Counted from the first letter of the stretch, positions 7,876 through 16,749 are shown. The stretch is 64,000 nucleotides of DNA from Microlunatus soli (GCF_900105385.1 NZ_LT629772.1:2790001-2854000), one strand, 5' to 3'. The notes: generated from the sequence alone by a model not told the origin. Numbers and translations are program-made.

Positions 7876-9087
7876 ATGCCTGCCACGGCTGCAAAGCTGA
7901 CCCGGCAGGCCAAGCGCGTCATCGCCACCTTCGGGAGCGGTGAAGCCGGCACCCGCGGACAGGTCGCGGTGTTGCGCCAGGTGATCAAGCAATCCCCACA
8001 CCTGAAAGCGCAACTGAACGATGCCGTGGCGTCGGGCCGCCTGACCGGCTTCGGGGCGTTGGCGCCGAGCGCCAATGCGGGCGGTGAGTACTGGCCGTCT
8101 TCGGGACTGATCAAGCTGCCGTCGGCGATTGTCACATTGTCGACGAAGGAGGAGTTGGCGTTCATTCTCGGGCACGAGATGCAGCACGCACTGAACGCAC
8201 CGACCGTCGCTTCGGCAGTCAGGGATCTCTACTTCGATGCCCACGCCGCCGCGCAGTCGAGCCACGACTACACCAACGCCGTCGCGCACGTCGTGCAAGC
8301 CCATCGGGAGGACGAAGCCAGCGCAACGCTGGCCGGCTGGAATGCGATGCTCGACTGCCACCGATCGTTGGAGCCGTGGGAGGCCGTCCACGAGATCGTC
8401 AGGACCAATGAGTTCCGAGCCAGGGACTTCGTCGAGCGGAAGTTCGACTCTACTTGGGGCGTCCGCCCGAACCTCCACCTGAATTCTGATCTGACGGTCG
8501 ATCTGTCACCCCAGAACATCGAGGGCATGGGAAAGAACTTCTTTGACAAGCCGGCAAGCCAAACCTTCCTCGGCCATCACGGCGACTCCGATTACACCAA
8601 CTACTACACGGCCGTCGCGGTCGGCCAAGCCGCATCGATCCATGCGGCGGTCAATCCGGGCGTGAGCGGTCTGCCCGGACCGCCGATGCTGATCGATCTG
8701 AAGCAGCTCCGCGCATCGCGCAAGTCCATGGAACGCAACGGCATCAGCCTCGGCGACGCGGACGTCGTGCCACCCGTGCCCTACCTCGACGTCTCTACCG
8801 CACCGCCTTCCCCGGGCTTCTTCCATCACACCCGGAACACCCATCAACACGTGCCGGTGGCCGACGCCCAGGATCACGATCATCCGCGCTCGCCGCCATC
8901 GATATCTCCCGTACGACTTGCCCAGAGCAGCTTCGCGCATCGCCGCCGGCAAACGGCCGGCTCGACGGTCAAGCAGAAGGAGGCGGCAACATCCAGGCTC
9001 GGTTCCCCACGCGGACCGACGACCACCGCCGATCGCGCTCAGCAGCGCGGCGGCACCGTTCCGCAGTTCTCCCGAGGATCTGAGTAG
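7876..9087 (+). CDS. putative zinc metallopeptidase-like protein (HEXXH)
   Basis: Encodes 403 residues starting at the ATG one base after the previous stop. A zincin motif HEMQH (residues 100-104) sits in a helix preceded by TKEELAFILG. The stretch HREDEASATL at about 143-152 could provide the third, Glu metal ligand, as in gluzincins. Residues 185-270 form a second conserved-looking part (NFFDKPASQTFLGHHGDSDY). The last 110 residues are Pro/His/Arg/Ser-rich and probably disordered. There is no signal peptide or transmembrane segment. The combination of a HEXXH domain, disordered tail and small co-transcribed partner resembles effector or toxin-like metallopeptidases, but no delivery domain is visible. 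The enzymatic role is inferred from the motif alone. Confidence 0.6.
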   Translation: MPATAAKLTRQAKRVIATFGSGEAGTRGQVAVLRQVIKQSPHLKAQLNDAVASGRLTGFGALAPSANAGGEYWPSSGLIKLPSAIVTLSTKEELAFILGHEMQHALNAPTVASAVRDLYFDAHAAAQSSHDYTNAVAHVVQAHREDEASATLAGWNAMLDCHRSLEPWEAVHEIVRTNEFRARDFVERKFDSTWGVRPNLHLNSDLTVDLSPQNIEGMGKNFFDKPASQTFLGHHGDSDYTNYYTAVAVGQAASIHAAVNPGVSGLPGPPMLIDLKQLRASRKSMERNGISLGDADVVPPVPYLDVSTAPPSPGFFHHTRNTHQHVPVADAQDHDHPRSPPSISPVRLAQSSFAHRRRQTAGSTVKQKEAATSRLGSPRGPTTTADRAQQRGGTVPQFSRGSE

Positions 9088-9116
9088 GCTGCCTGCGACG
9101 ACGAGAAGGGGAGACG

Positions 9117-9656
9117 TTGACGCAACTCTTCATGACCCATCCGGGACCGCTCGATCATGCCGAGCCTGTGCTGCCCGGCGACCTGCGGATGCGCGAAGCC
9201 ACCGACGTCGATACTGCCGAGCTCGCCGATGCGCTGACTGACGCCTTCGAGGACGACTGGTCGACGAGCCGGGTGACGTCAGCACTGCTCGGCGCAGCCG
9301 ACGTGCCGCGGACCTGGGTGATCACCCACGGCAGCCGCATCGTGGCCACCGCGTCGGAACGCGTCCTGCAGAAGTACCCCGACGCCGGCTACCTACATTG
9401 GGTCGGCGTACGCCGCGAAGCCCGTGGGCAGTCGTTGGGCAAGGTCGTCACCGTGGCCTGCCTCCGCGGTTTCACCGAACGCGGGTTCCGACGGGCGGTG
9501 TTGGAGACCGAAATCTTCCGACACGCTGCTGTACGGACCTATCTGCGGTTGGGCTTCGTCCCCGAATACCGCTCCGACGAGGAACGAGCAGCGTGGTCGA
9601 CGCTGCTCCCCCAGCTCCTTGCCGCTTCCGGCAAACCTTCGTCGCGCCAAGCCTGA
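9117..9656 (+). CDS. GNAT family N-acetyltransferase
   Basis: Encodes 179 residues. I use the TTG at 9117 because GAAGGGGAG lies directly upstream; an in-frame ATG at 9132 is the alternative. The GNAT fold is recognisable: residues 20-60 have the LRMREATDVDTAELADALTD opening. The acetyl-CoA loop is represented by the VRREARGQSLGKVVTVACL segment (about 99-117), followed by the RAVLETEIFRHAAVRTYLRLGF segment typical of motif B, ending near residue 151. GNAT enzymes transfer an acetyl group from acetyl-CoA to an amine; the substrate here cannot be told. It is a single-gene unit following the HEXXH gene by 30 bp. Confidence 0.85.
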   Translation: MTQLFMTHPGPLDHAEPVLPGDLRMREATDVDTAELADALTDAFEDDWSTSRVTSALLGAADVPRTWVITHGSRIVATASERVLQKYPDAGYLHWVGVRREARGQSLGKVVTVACLRGFTERGFRRAVLETEIFRHAAVRTYLRLGFVPEYRSDEERAAWSTLLPQLLAASGKPSSRQA

Positions 9657-9803
9657 CCCCGGTTCGGCCGCTGGCTGTTCGGGCGCTGTCGCGGCGGTGA
9701 TCGAGCTGCCCGTTTCGACCCACTTCGAAGGTCCTTGCCCGTTGGCCTCGCGGTGCCCAACGCTGACTGCTTCAGCCAGCGAGACCGGGGACAGGGAGTG
9801 ATC

Positions 9804-11645
9804 ATGGTGACCGCAGGTGCCGATAGCCGAGGTCCGAGACGGACAGCGTTCCGACGGTCGCTCGTCGTACGGTTGGCGGCGCTTGTCGGCGCCATCGCCG
9901 TGGTTGCCGGCCTAACCCTCCAGGTCACTCCCGCGCCGCAGGCAACCGCTGATGGGCCGAAGGCCACAGCCGGCGATTGTGCCCTGGACGGTTCGGTCAC
10001 GACCGGTGCCATCTTCAACAACCCGCAAACCGATCCCGGTCGGATCCATCGCCACATCGGCTGCATGATCGACGGCGCACCGGAAGGAGCCAAGATCAAC
10101 ATCGCCGGCTACCACTTCGCCGACGAGACCATGACCTCGGCGGTGATCAAGGCGATCCGCAACGGGGTCCAGGTCCGGATCGTCGTGGACGGCAACATCG
10201 GTCACTACCCCGACGACCCCAAGCACCTGACCCGGGTGCAGGCGGCGATCGACGAAGTCGGGGACGGCAAGTCGTCGATCAAGAAGTGCCCCACGAATGA
10301 GGAGAAGGGAGACTACGGATGTATCGCCAACCGTCGGATGCACAACAAGCTCGTCACTTTGTCGGAGACCCACGGCACCCAGCACGTCACCTTTCTGACC
10401 TCCTCCAACTACGAGGACAACGACGGCGAGGACGGCACCGACAATTCGGGCATGGGCATGTGGAACAGCGGCTACACCGCGGCCAACGACGAGCCGCTCT
10501 ACCACTGGTTCGCCGACAACTACTTCAACGATCTGGCCTCCGGTGAGGAGAATCTCAGCTACTACGAAGATCACGATGACGTCCTGGACAAGCCGATCGG
10601 CAACTATCGCGTCTTCCACTCACCACGGGCCGACGGGATCACCGCGCTGACCGACGCCCTGAACAAGATCGACTGCCACGGCAGCACCTCCGGTGGCACC
10701 GATCCCGGTCACCGGACCATCGTCCGGGTCGCCATGTGGACGATCTCCGACACCGGCGGCTACGGGCTCGAGATCGCCAAGAAACTGTGGTCGCTGGACA
10801 ACGCAGGTTGCTACGTCGACGTCGTCGCGGACGGCATCGGAGACAAGAAGGGCAACTACGCGTCCCTGCGCGCGCTGTTGCAGCAGCCGATCCCGGCGAA
10901 CGACGAGAGGATCAACTACCACGGCCCCGAGGTACGGGAGTTCAATAGCGGACAGCCGCACGGGCTGCACGAGAAGAACCTGATGATCGACGGCACGTTC
11001 GACGACAAGATCAACCAGAAGGTCGTCTTCACCGGTAGCTACAACTTCACCCAATCGTCGGCGGCCAATCCCAGTGACAAGATCACCGTCAACGACGAGA
11101 CCTGGCTGCAGATCAACGATGCCGGCGTGCACGACCGGTTCGTCGACAACTTCGTCGACGTCCGCAACGCCGCACACACCTGTTGGCAGACCAGCAAGCC
11201 GACCGCCTGTGACGGCGGCCGCTCCGACATCGATCTGACCGATCCGCTGAACTGTCACGAGACCGCCGACAAGTACGCCTCCAAACACCTGCTCTACCTG
11301 TATCGCGGCACCAAATGCGACGGCGCCAACGACGGTAAGGCCGACGGCTCCGACAGCGACTACGACGACGGCAAGGGTCAGATCGAGGACCTGGACAATG
11401 CGGTCGACTCGATCGTCAACACCACCACGAAGACGATCAAGTTCTACAACTACCCCAGGTACAACGACGGCCATCCCGAAGGCGACAGCTTTTGCCTACG
11501 GCCCGGCGCCTGGATCAACAGGATCTCCTGGTACGGCGACGGTTCCAGCACCTGGAGCAACAGCATCAGCTCGCACCGGGTGCTCGACGATCCGGAGAAG
11601 GACTGCGATCGCTGGTTCGGCGGATATCACGAACCCAACCGGTGA
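9804..11645 (+). CDS. secreted phospholipase D-like domain protein
   Basis: Encodes 613 residues. I choose the ATG at 9804 because GGGAG lies about 8 nt upstream and it gives a standard signal peptide (Arg-rich N-region, hydrophobic core about residues 23-40, A-T-A-D cleavage area near 50); the frame is open back to a TTG at 9735. Two phospholipase D HxK motifs are present: His180 in RMHNKLVTL and His389 in HGLHEKNLMIDG. Each falls in a PLD-type repeat, and the second has the full HxKxxxxD. The C-terminal 150 residues are Asp/Gly-rich, then carry a peptidase-inhibitor-like or beta-rich module (FCLRPGAWINRISWYGDG). Probably a secreted phosphodiesterase acting on lipids or nucleic acid; the substrate is not predictable. 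Confidence 0.85.
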   Translation: MVTAGADSRGPRRTAFRRSLVVRLAALVGAIAVVAGLTLQVTPAPQATADGPKATAGDCALDGSVTTGAIFNNPQTDPGRIHRHIGCMIDGAPEGAKINIAGYHFADETMTSAVIKAIRNGVQVRIVVDGNIGHYPDDPKHLTRVQAAIDEVGDGKSSIKKCPTNEEKGDYGCIANRRMHNKLVTLSETHGTQHVTFLTSSNYEDNDGEDGTDNSGMGMWNSGYTAANDEPLYHWFADNYFNDLASGEENLSYYEDHDDVLDKPIGNYRVFHSPRADGITALTDALNKIDCHGSTSGGTDPGHRTIVRVAMWTISDTGGYGLEIAKKLWSLDNAGCYVDVVADGIGDKKGNYASLRALLQQPIPANDERINYHGPEVREFNSGQPHGLHEKNLMIDGTFDDKINQKVVFTGSYNFTQSSAANPSDKITVNDETWLQINDAGVHDRFVDNFVDVRNAAHTCWQTSKPTACDGGRSDIDLTDPLNCHETADKYASKHLLYLYRGTKCDGANDGKADGSDSDYDDGKGQIEDLDNAVDSIVNTTTKTIKFYNYPRYNDGHPEGDSFCLRPGAWINRISWYGDGSSTWSNSISSHRVLDDPEKDCDRWFGGYHEPNR

Positions 11646-11689
11646 GTTCGCGTGCGGCACGTAGGTCCTGGCAGTCAGTGGTGCCTGGA

Positions 11690-12766
11690 TCACCGATCAA
11701 CGGTGACGACCTGAAGCTCGCCGATCCGCAACTGTCGGGTCTGCGTCCCGCTCAACGGCTCATCGCCGACGAGCGGCTCGCCCTCGCCATTGTCGATCAC
11801 GTAGTGCACACTCCAATGGCTGGTCATCGAAACCGTGTACGTTCCAGTCTTCACGTACGTGTGGCCGCAGCTCGGCGACTTCGTGCCGGGCGCTACGCGC
11901 GGAGTCCATTCTGGTGCATCGGTCGAACAGCTGAACCTGTTGCCATCACCAGCGTCAATGCTGACCTTGCCGGGACGCATGGACAGCGAAACGGTCATGT
12001 CTGCGACCTTCTTGGTGGACGACTTCGCCGCGAGATCGCCACCTTCGGCCCAGAACCACAGGGGATAGCCAACAGCCGAATCCAGCGGCTTGCCAGTTAC
12101 GGCGCTGCGCAGATGGTGGACGGAGTAGTCGGGCCCGACTCGCGGAGTCGCCGCGTCGACTGCAAGTGTCGTCTTCACCCGCGTCCACACCTGTTGTTTC
12201 GTGATCCTCGGCGGCGCTGCGGGCGCCGCGGGGGCAGCGGGTGCCGCGGGTGCCGGCGCTGCGGGCGCTGCTTCCTGTTGGGGCCTATCAGGCATATCCA
12301 TCAGCTGCGCGGCGTAGGCCGGATTGCACGACGCAGCAAGCACCGTCCTCAGGCCACCATCGACACAGTTTGCCTGGCGCGCCTCGGACGCAGCCTGTTT
12401 TGCCAACTCGTTCTCATTGTGGGCGAGTGCTCGAGCCACCAGCTCCTTGTATGTCGGTCCATTGCGAACATCCCCACCACCGCCATTTGAGTTGTCTCCC
12501 GCGCCGTCCGAGGGCTGAACTGCTGGGTCGTCAGCTCCTTGGTTCTGCGAGCTCGTCGTATCAGTGGACTTCGGGGTTGTCTTCGTCGATTCCGTCGTGG
12601 ACTTGCTCGCCTCCGCAGAGATCTCTTCGTCATTCACTGACAGCGAGTCGCTTCGACTGACCTCATCGGGGTCATCCGCGTTGGCGGTTGACATACCACC
12701 GCTTGTGAGGGCGATGGCAAGTCCGAGCCAGAGACCCACCAGGGAGCGTGGTGCTATAGCTCGCAC
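11690..12766 (-). CDS. secreted Pro/Ala-rich protein with PKD-like C-terminus
   Basis: Encodes 358 residues from a GTG that overlaps the end of the upstream lipoprotein gene by 13 bp. The signal peptide is clear (MRAIAPRSLVGLWLGLAIAL, cleavage near STANA-DD). Residues 35-90 are a Ser/Thr/Asp-rich disordered linker; a run of AP/AAP repeats at about residues 170-190 is probably a cell-wall-spanning stalk. The C-terminal 170 residues contain FSCSTDAPEW and CGHTYVKTGTYTVSMTSHW, a pattern of PKD-like beta-sandwich domains, with two cysteines able to form a disulfide. No catalytic motif is seen. It forms an operon with the lipoprotein and is probably an exposed envelope protein of unknown role. Confidence 0.78.
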   Translation of the reverse strand: MRAIAPRSLVGLWLGLAIALTSGGMSTANADDPDEVSRSDSLSVNDEEISAEASKSTTESTKTTPKSTDTTSSQNQGADDPAVQPSDGAGDNSNGGGGDVRNGPTYKELVARALAHNENELAKQAASEARQANCVDGGLRTVLAASCNPAYAAQLMDMPDRPQQEAAPAAPAPAAPAAPAAPAAPPRITKQQVWTRVKTTLAVDAATPRVGPDYSVHHLRSAVTGKPLDSAVGYPLWFWAEGGDLAAKSSTKKVADMTVSLSMRPGKVSIDAGDGNRFSCSTDAPEWTPRVAPGTKSPSCGHTYVKTGTYTVSMTSHWSVHYVIDNGEGEPLVGDEPLSGTQTRQLRIGELQVVTVDR

Positions 12767-13362
12767 GGAGAGCCCTTATCTAGCTGATTCGCGCTGTAGA
12801 CCAGCCACGAACTCGGCTCGGTCGCCCTAGCGTCCGGCGAGGCACCTGCCTTGGCGCGCATATCGACGTTGAGTAGTTCCCACGGGAGGCTTCGGCTCTT
12901 GGTCCCGTCGCCGACCTTTGCCCTCCGGCCGTCAATGCACGCCTTGAACTTCAACTCTGTCCGCTTCGACCCATTCGACTTGCCCTCGGGCCCGACCGAG
13001 ATGCTGATTTCTGCTGACTCGATCCGTGATCCCTCCTCCCGCGCATTCGCGAACGACTCCTTGAGGATTGTGCGTTCGGCCCCGTCGGGGTGTGTCATCG
13101 CTAGGAGCCTCTTCGATGGTGCATGCGTCGGATGCATGCCTTCGACGAGGTAGGCCTTGTAGTACTTCACGAACTGTGACTGCGCAGCTTGCAGCATCAT
13201 CTCGTTCTGGCTGGCAGTCGGCGTCGGCGATGCCGACGGCCGTGCCGTCGTTGCACGTCCAGACGCCGATGGATCCGTGGATGGGCCATCACCATCGCAC
13301 GCGGCCGCGAGCGGGAGCATGAGTAGGGCAACCACAACACCGCGCAGCATGCGCTTTGACAT
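12754..13362 (-). CDS. putative lipoprotein
   Basis: Encodes 202 residues from an ATG with GAGGAG about 9 nt upstream. The N-terminus is a lipoprotein signal: Lys/Arg, hydrophobic stretch VVVALLMLPLAAA and Cys22. A Ser/Thr/Pro/Ala-rich linker follows to about residue 50. The rest is a small globular domain (SQFVKYYKAYLVEGMHPTHA; later a KFKACIDGRRAKVGD strand pair). This layout resembles small actinobacterial secreted proteins of the SnoaL/NTF2-like kind, but I do not assign a family. Its tail overlaps the start of the Pro/Ala-rich secreted protein, so the two probably act together at the cell surface. Confidence 0.75.
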   Translation of the reverse strand: MSKRMLRGVVVALLMLPLAAACDGDGPSTDPSASGRATTARPSASPTPTASQNEMMLQAAQSQFVKYYKAYLVEGMHPTHAPSKRLLAMTHPDGAERTILKESFANAREEGSRIESAEISISVGPEGKSNGSKRTELKFKACIDGRRAKVGDGTKSRSLPWELLNVDMRAKAGASPDARATEPSSWLVYSANQLDKGSPCEL

Positions 13363-13434
13363 CCAGCGTCTCCTCGATCGTCAGCCCCGGCGGCATGGAG
13401 TTTACGGATGGGCCGCGGCATTTCGCCAGATGCC

Positions 13435-13443
13435 TGTGGATAA
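13435..13443 (-). other. isolated DnaA-box-like 9-mer
   Basis: TGTGGATAA is the reverse complement of TTATCCACA. It lies in the 151-bp gap between the lipoprotein start and the marR stop; nothing else notable is visible in that gap. No origin context is present. Confidence 0.35.
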
Positions 13444-13513
13444 CCATGCGACTCGAGATCGCATCCTCATGACCGGACCGCCGGGACGCTCCCCAGAGGA
13501 TTGCCACTGTCAT

Positions 13514-13954
13514 TCAGCGGGGCCAGGCCTTGGTCAAAGTCTGGCGCAACTGTGCCAGTGTCTCGGCCCCCAGCCGTTCGCTCAGCTCCTGCTCCAGGTC
13601 GTGAAAGATCTCGACGGCGACCTCGCGTCTCCGGCAGCCCGCGGCGGTCAGGCTGATCAGGGTGCTGCGCGGGAATCCAGGCCCGGGTGCGCTGGCCAGC
13701 AGACCTTCGTCGATGAGTTGCGTGACGGCGCGATGCATGGTCTGCCGGGTGACGTCCGCGCGGCGTGCCAGTTCGGCGATGCTCAGTGCCGTGTCGGCGT
13801 CGAGGTGTGCGAGCACGGTGCCGTGCGCGGGTGTGATCGCCCCGACGCCGGCAGCTGTCAGACGCTTGACGAACTCGTCGCTGGACCAGCGGACGCCGCG
13901 CTGCAGCAGCGCAAACAGTGGCGGCTCCGCCATCAGACGATCATCGGCTGCCAT
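13514..13954 (-). CDS. MarR family transcriptional regulator
   Basis: Encodes 146 residues from the ATG at 13954, preceded by AAAGGA at about 10 nt; the frame is open back to 14020 but the extra 22 residues are not typical and would run through the operator. The winged helix is visible: SIAELARRADVTRQTMHRAV (helix-turn-helix, about residues 58-77), followed by the wing around PRSTLISLTAAG. It is transcribed away from the cyclase-family gene. A 19-bp palindrome between the two genes is its likely operator, so it probably represses both itself and the cyclase gene, released by a small aromatic-type ligand as in other MarR proteins (inference). Confidence 0.9.
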   Translation of the reverse strand: MAADDRLMAEPPLFALLQRGVRWSSDEFVKRLTAAGVGAITPAHGTVLAHLDADTALSIAELARRADVTRQTMHRAVTQLIDEGLLASAPGPGFPRSTLISLTAAGCRRREVAVEIFHDLEQELSERLGAETLAQLRQTLTKAWPR

Positions 13955-13979
13955 CGATCGCGGTCCTTTCCGGTACGGG

Positions 13980-13985
13980 TAGACT
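13980..13985 (+). promoter_or_regulatory. -10 box of the cyclase-family gene promoter
   Basis: TAGACT fits the actinobacterial TAnnnT -10 pattern and lies 52 bp upstream of the ATG at 14038, placing the transcription start within the adjacent palindrome. The -35 is not clear. Confidence 0.45.
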
Positions 13986-13988
13986 GTA

Positions 13989-14007
13989 GTGTCAGCATAG
14001 CTGACAC
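13989..14007. promoter_or_regulatory. MarR operator, 19-bp perfect palindrome
   Basis: GTGTCAGCATAGCTGACAC has 8-bp arms around ATA. It lies between the divergent marR and cyclase-family genes, just after a TAGACT -10 on the plus strand and containing a TATGCT -10-like hexamer on the minus strand. A bound dimer would block both promoters, the usual MarR arrangement. Confidence 0.75.
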
Positions 14008-14037
14008 AGTGCTTCGACACCGACAGGAATCAGCCAC

Positions 14038-14913
14038 ATGAGCGAGAACGATCTTCCGAGCAACTGGGGACGATGGGGCGACCATGACGAACGCGGCACC
14101 CTCAACCTGATCGACGACCGAGCCCGAGCCCGCGCTGCTGCCGAGGTACGCGACGGCACGTCGGTGAGCCTCGCGCGTCCCACCACGCCCGTGCCGATGA
14201 CGACCGGCGCTGCCCTGACCGGGAGTCCAGCCACCGTGCCGGCGGCTGTCATGCAGGTCGTGAACTTCAACGGGATCAGGCCGATGGCCACCACCGACTC
14301 GTTGTTGATCAACACCCACAACGCCGCACTCACCCACCTCGACGCCCCCTGTCACGTCCCCGTCGGCGACCAGGTCTATCCGGGTGTTCCGCTGCCGGAC
14401 GCCGTCACGCCGACCGGCGTCCGGCACGCGTCCGCCGATTCTGCGAGCGACGGCATCGTCACTCGGGGCGTCCTCCTCGATCTGGCTTCTGGCGGCGACA
14501 GCCTCGCTGCGGACCACCGAGTCACCGGAGCAGAACTCGACGCCGCGCTCGATCGGACGGGTACGACGATGCACTCCGGCGACGCGATCGTCGTGCGTGG
14601 CGGCTGGGATTTCAACCAGCCGATGACACAGCCGGTTCCCGGGCTCGGCCTCAGTGCCGTCGACTGGCTCGACCAGCACGGTGCGGCACTCTATGTCGGC
14701 GATATCGGCGATGCCCGACCTCCGAGCCTCCCAATGCCGATGCATCAGGTTGCGCTGGCACGGCTGGGCCTGCCGTTGGTCGATGTCGCTGCCCTCGACG
14801 ATCTTGCCGACCGGTGTGCATCGCTGCAGCGGTGGAGTTTCATGCTCGTCGTGGCGCCGCCCCGCATCACCGGAACCACCGGGCTCGCGGTCAACCCGAT
14901 CGCGATCTTCTGA
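14038..14913 (+). CDS. cyclase family protein (kynurenine formamidase-like)
   Basis: Encodes 291 residues. The metal-binding signature of the cyclase/kynurenine formamidase-like family is present as NTHNAALTHLDAPCHV (about residues 91-106; family pattern HxGTHxDxPxH). A GDAIVVRGGW segment (about 181-190) and a LYVGDIGDA active-site strand (near 220) follow. Members hydrolyse N-formyl-kynurenine, isatin or similar cyclic amides and esters; the substrate here is not defined. The protein is cytoplasmic, without signal peptide. Divergent transcription from a MarR repressor with a shared operator suggests induction by its substrate or a related aromatic compound. Confidence 0.88.
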   Translation: MSENDLPSNWGRWGDHDERGTLNLIDDRARARAAAEVRDGTSVSLARPTTPVPMTTGAALTGSPATVPAAVMQVVNFNGIRPMATTDSLLINTHNAALTHLDAPCHVPVGDQVYPGVPLPDAVTPTGVRHASADSASDGIVTRGVLLDLASGGDSLAADHRVTGAELDAALDRTGTTMHSGDAIVVRGGWDFNQPMTQPVPGLGLSAVDWLDQHGAALYVGDIGDARPPSLPMPMHQVALARLGLPLVDVAALDDLADRCASLQRWSFMLVVAPPRITGTTGLAVNPIAIF

Positions 14914-14931
14914 TTCGGCCCCGGGTCACGT

Positions 14932-16749
14932 TCACGGTCCTTCGACGGGCTCAGGACCTGGAGTCCAGGTGGGTTCCAGTTCGGACATCGATGAGTAGGT
15001 GTGATCACCGCCGGGCGCGGCGACGATCCGGATGCCGTCGGCGGTCACTGGATCGAAGGTGATGGTGTAGGTCGCGTGGTCACCGAAATCCTTGCCCGGC
15101 TCGAAGGCTGGGGTGATGGTCTGTTGCGGGATCGGGATGGTGTGCCACTCCCCGTCGCGACGGTATTCCGCGGTCGGCCTCGTGATGAACCAACCGCCGT
15201 CGTCGGCCGGTGTTCCGGTGGTCAGGGTGACCTGATTGATCACGTGATCCTGGGGCCAGGTGTAGCCCCACCAGCTGGCGGACTTGGCTTCACCGTCGAA
15301 GTCGTCGACACTGCCGGAGACGTCCCCGTCATTGAGTTCGGCCAAGCTCCCCTGCCGCGACGAATCCGACACGGCGACCGTCGACGGATCGGTGGCGAGG
15401 TTGCTGCCGTCCGGCGACGGGTTGGCGATACCGCCGGCATGGAGATCAAGAGCCAGCGGCCGCATCGAGAAGTTGTAGGCGACATGGGCGTTCGGCAGTG
15501 AGCAGCAGCGGTTGGACTGGACCATCACGGTCAGTCCGTCGTCGGACAGGAACTTCGACGGCACCGTCGCCGCATAGCCGGCGTACTGCTGGGGTGCGGT
15601 GTCGTAAACGGTGTAGTTGTGATCAAGGAGCCGCTTCCACGGACCCCAGGGCGTCGGCGATTCGTAGAAGTGGTGCTCCCATTCCGACCAGGACGTGTAG
15701 AGGTAGCGGTTCAGCGGCTTGTCGTAGGTGACGCCGCCCTGGGAGATGATCGAGGAGTTCTGCCAGTCGGCGTCGATGAATGACCGGGGGATGTCACGCC
15801 GGCCGTCGTGCAGCACCGGCACCCGGTCCTTGATCGACTTCTCCCAGGTCGGCGTCACCTGATCGCGACGGAAGCCGGCGAAGAACTGCCAGGCCGACCG
15901 CTGCTGGATCTTGGTCTTCGGCACCCGGGCCAGATACAGGTCCTGCGGGTCCGGTACTTCATCGGTGGTGGAGTTGCGCCAGTTGCCGTCAATCCCGTAG
16001 GCGTACACGTACTTCGTCGGGTCCCAGGCGCCGCCGCGGCCGAAGTCGGCGAACCAGACCGTGGTGAACTGATGATCATCGAACATCGGCTTGTCGTGAT
16101 CGTAGGTCCAGGTCTTGCCACCGTCGGTCGACTTCACGATGGTCGCCTGTTCGGCCTTGTTGAAGTTGCCGGCCAGATCCTGCACGGCCAGGTAGAGGGT
16201 GTCGCCGACGCAGACCATCCCGGTCGGCTTGCGGGTGGTCCCGCTCGGCGCCCATCGTTTGACGATCTCGTCCGCAGTCGCGAGGTTGCTGCCGGTCAGG
16301 GCCGCCGGGTCGTCGCCGTCGATCCGTGCCACGCCGACATCGACGAAACCCGAATCAAGATCAAATCCGGCGCCGTCGCCCCAGGCCGCGTAGATCGAGT
16401 CGTTCTTGGCCCAGCAGGACGGCCACAGATCTCCGTCGGCCTCGGTGAAGGTGGTGTTGGCCGACGCGATGGACGCCGTGCCGGCCCAGGTGGAGCCGGG
16501 TGGTGCGTCCTCGCTCTCCGCGGCGAGCAGCCGAGTCGTCTCGGCGGGCGACGACGGACGCTGCTGCTCGGCGCGCTGTTGACCGGGCAGCCGGGACGGT
16601 GTCCGGCCGTGTTGCTCCTTGTCGGTCGACGCCCCGTGGCTGACCCGGCGTTCCGCCGACGGTTCGGCGGTCGCGGTCGGCAACGCCACCGTCGTGATCA
16701 GCGCACCCGCGACGAACGCTACGGCTAGGACGGAACGGCTGGCCCGCAC
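14932..16749 (-). CDS. secreted DUF4185-like protein with C-terminal discoidin-like domain
   Basis: Encodes 605 residues from a GTG with GAGGAG 5 nt upstream. The signal peptide covers about residues 1-28 (cleavage after TATA). After a Ser/Gln-rich linker, residues 90-420 form a propeller-like domain resembling DUF4185: the DLWPSCWAKNDSIYAAWGDG opening and later a TVWFADFGRGGAWDP motif, seen in secreted proteins thought to act on glycans. Residues 450-595 look like an F5/8 (discoidin) carbohydrate-binding fold (INQVTLTTGTP; DGIRIVAAPGG). The last residues (GPEPVEGP) are encoded by a copy of the dispersed repeat, so the original stop may have been replaced by repeat insertion. Probably an extracellular glycan-binding or -cleaving protein. 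Confidence 0.78.
   Translation of the reverse strand: MRASRSVLAVAFVAGALITTVALPTATAEPSAERRVSHGASTDKEQHGRTPSRLPGQQRAEQQRPSSPAETTRLLAAESEDAPPGSTWAGTASIASANTTFTEADGDLWPSCWAKNDSIYAAWGDGAGFDLDSGFVDVGVARIDGDDPAALTGSNLATADEIVKRWAPSGTTRKPTGMVCVGDTLYLAVQDLAGNFNKAEQATIVKSTDGGKTWTYDHDKPMFDDHQFTTVWFADFGRGGAWDPTKYVYAYGIDGNWRNSTTDEVPDPQDLYLARVPKTKIQQRSAWQFFAGFRRDQVTPTWEKSIKDRVPVLHDGRRDIPRSFIDADWQNSSIISQGGVTYDKPLNRYLYTSWSEWEHHFYESPTPWGPWKRLLDHNYTVYDTAPQQYAGYAATVPSKFLSDDGLTVMVQSNRCCSLPNAHVAYNFSMRPLALDLHAGGIANPSPDGSNLATDPSTVAVSDSSRQGSLAELNDGDVSGSVDDFDGEAKSASWWGYTWPQDHVINQVTLTTGTPADDGGWFITRPTAEYRRDGEWHTIPIPQQTITPAFEPGKDFGDHATYTITFDPVTADGIRIVAAPGGDHTYSSMSELEPTWTPGPEPVEGP
14936..14956 (-). repeat. dispersed 21-bp repeat, copy 2 (C-terminus of secreted protein)
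   Basis: GGTCCTTCGACGGGCTCAGG on the plus strand; on the coding minus strand it is translated as GPEPVEGP just before the stop of the DUF4185-like gene. Confidence 0.75.

Noticed and set aside
7247..13443. Exact DnaA-box 9-mers at 7247 and 13435 as a replication origin
   Set aside because: Only two isolated boxes 6 kb apart, no AT-rich unwinding element and no dnaA/dnaN genes.
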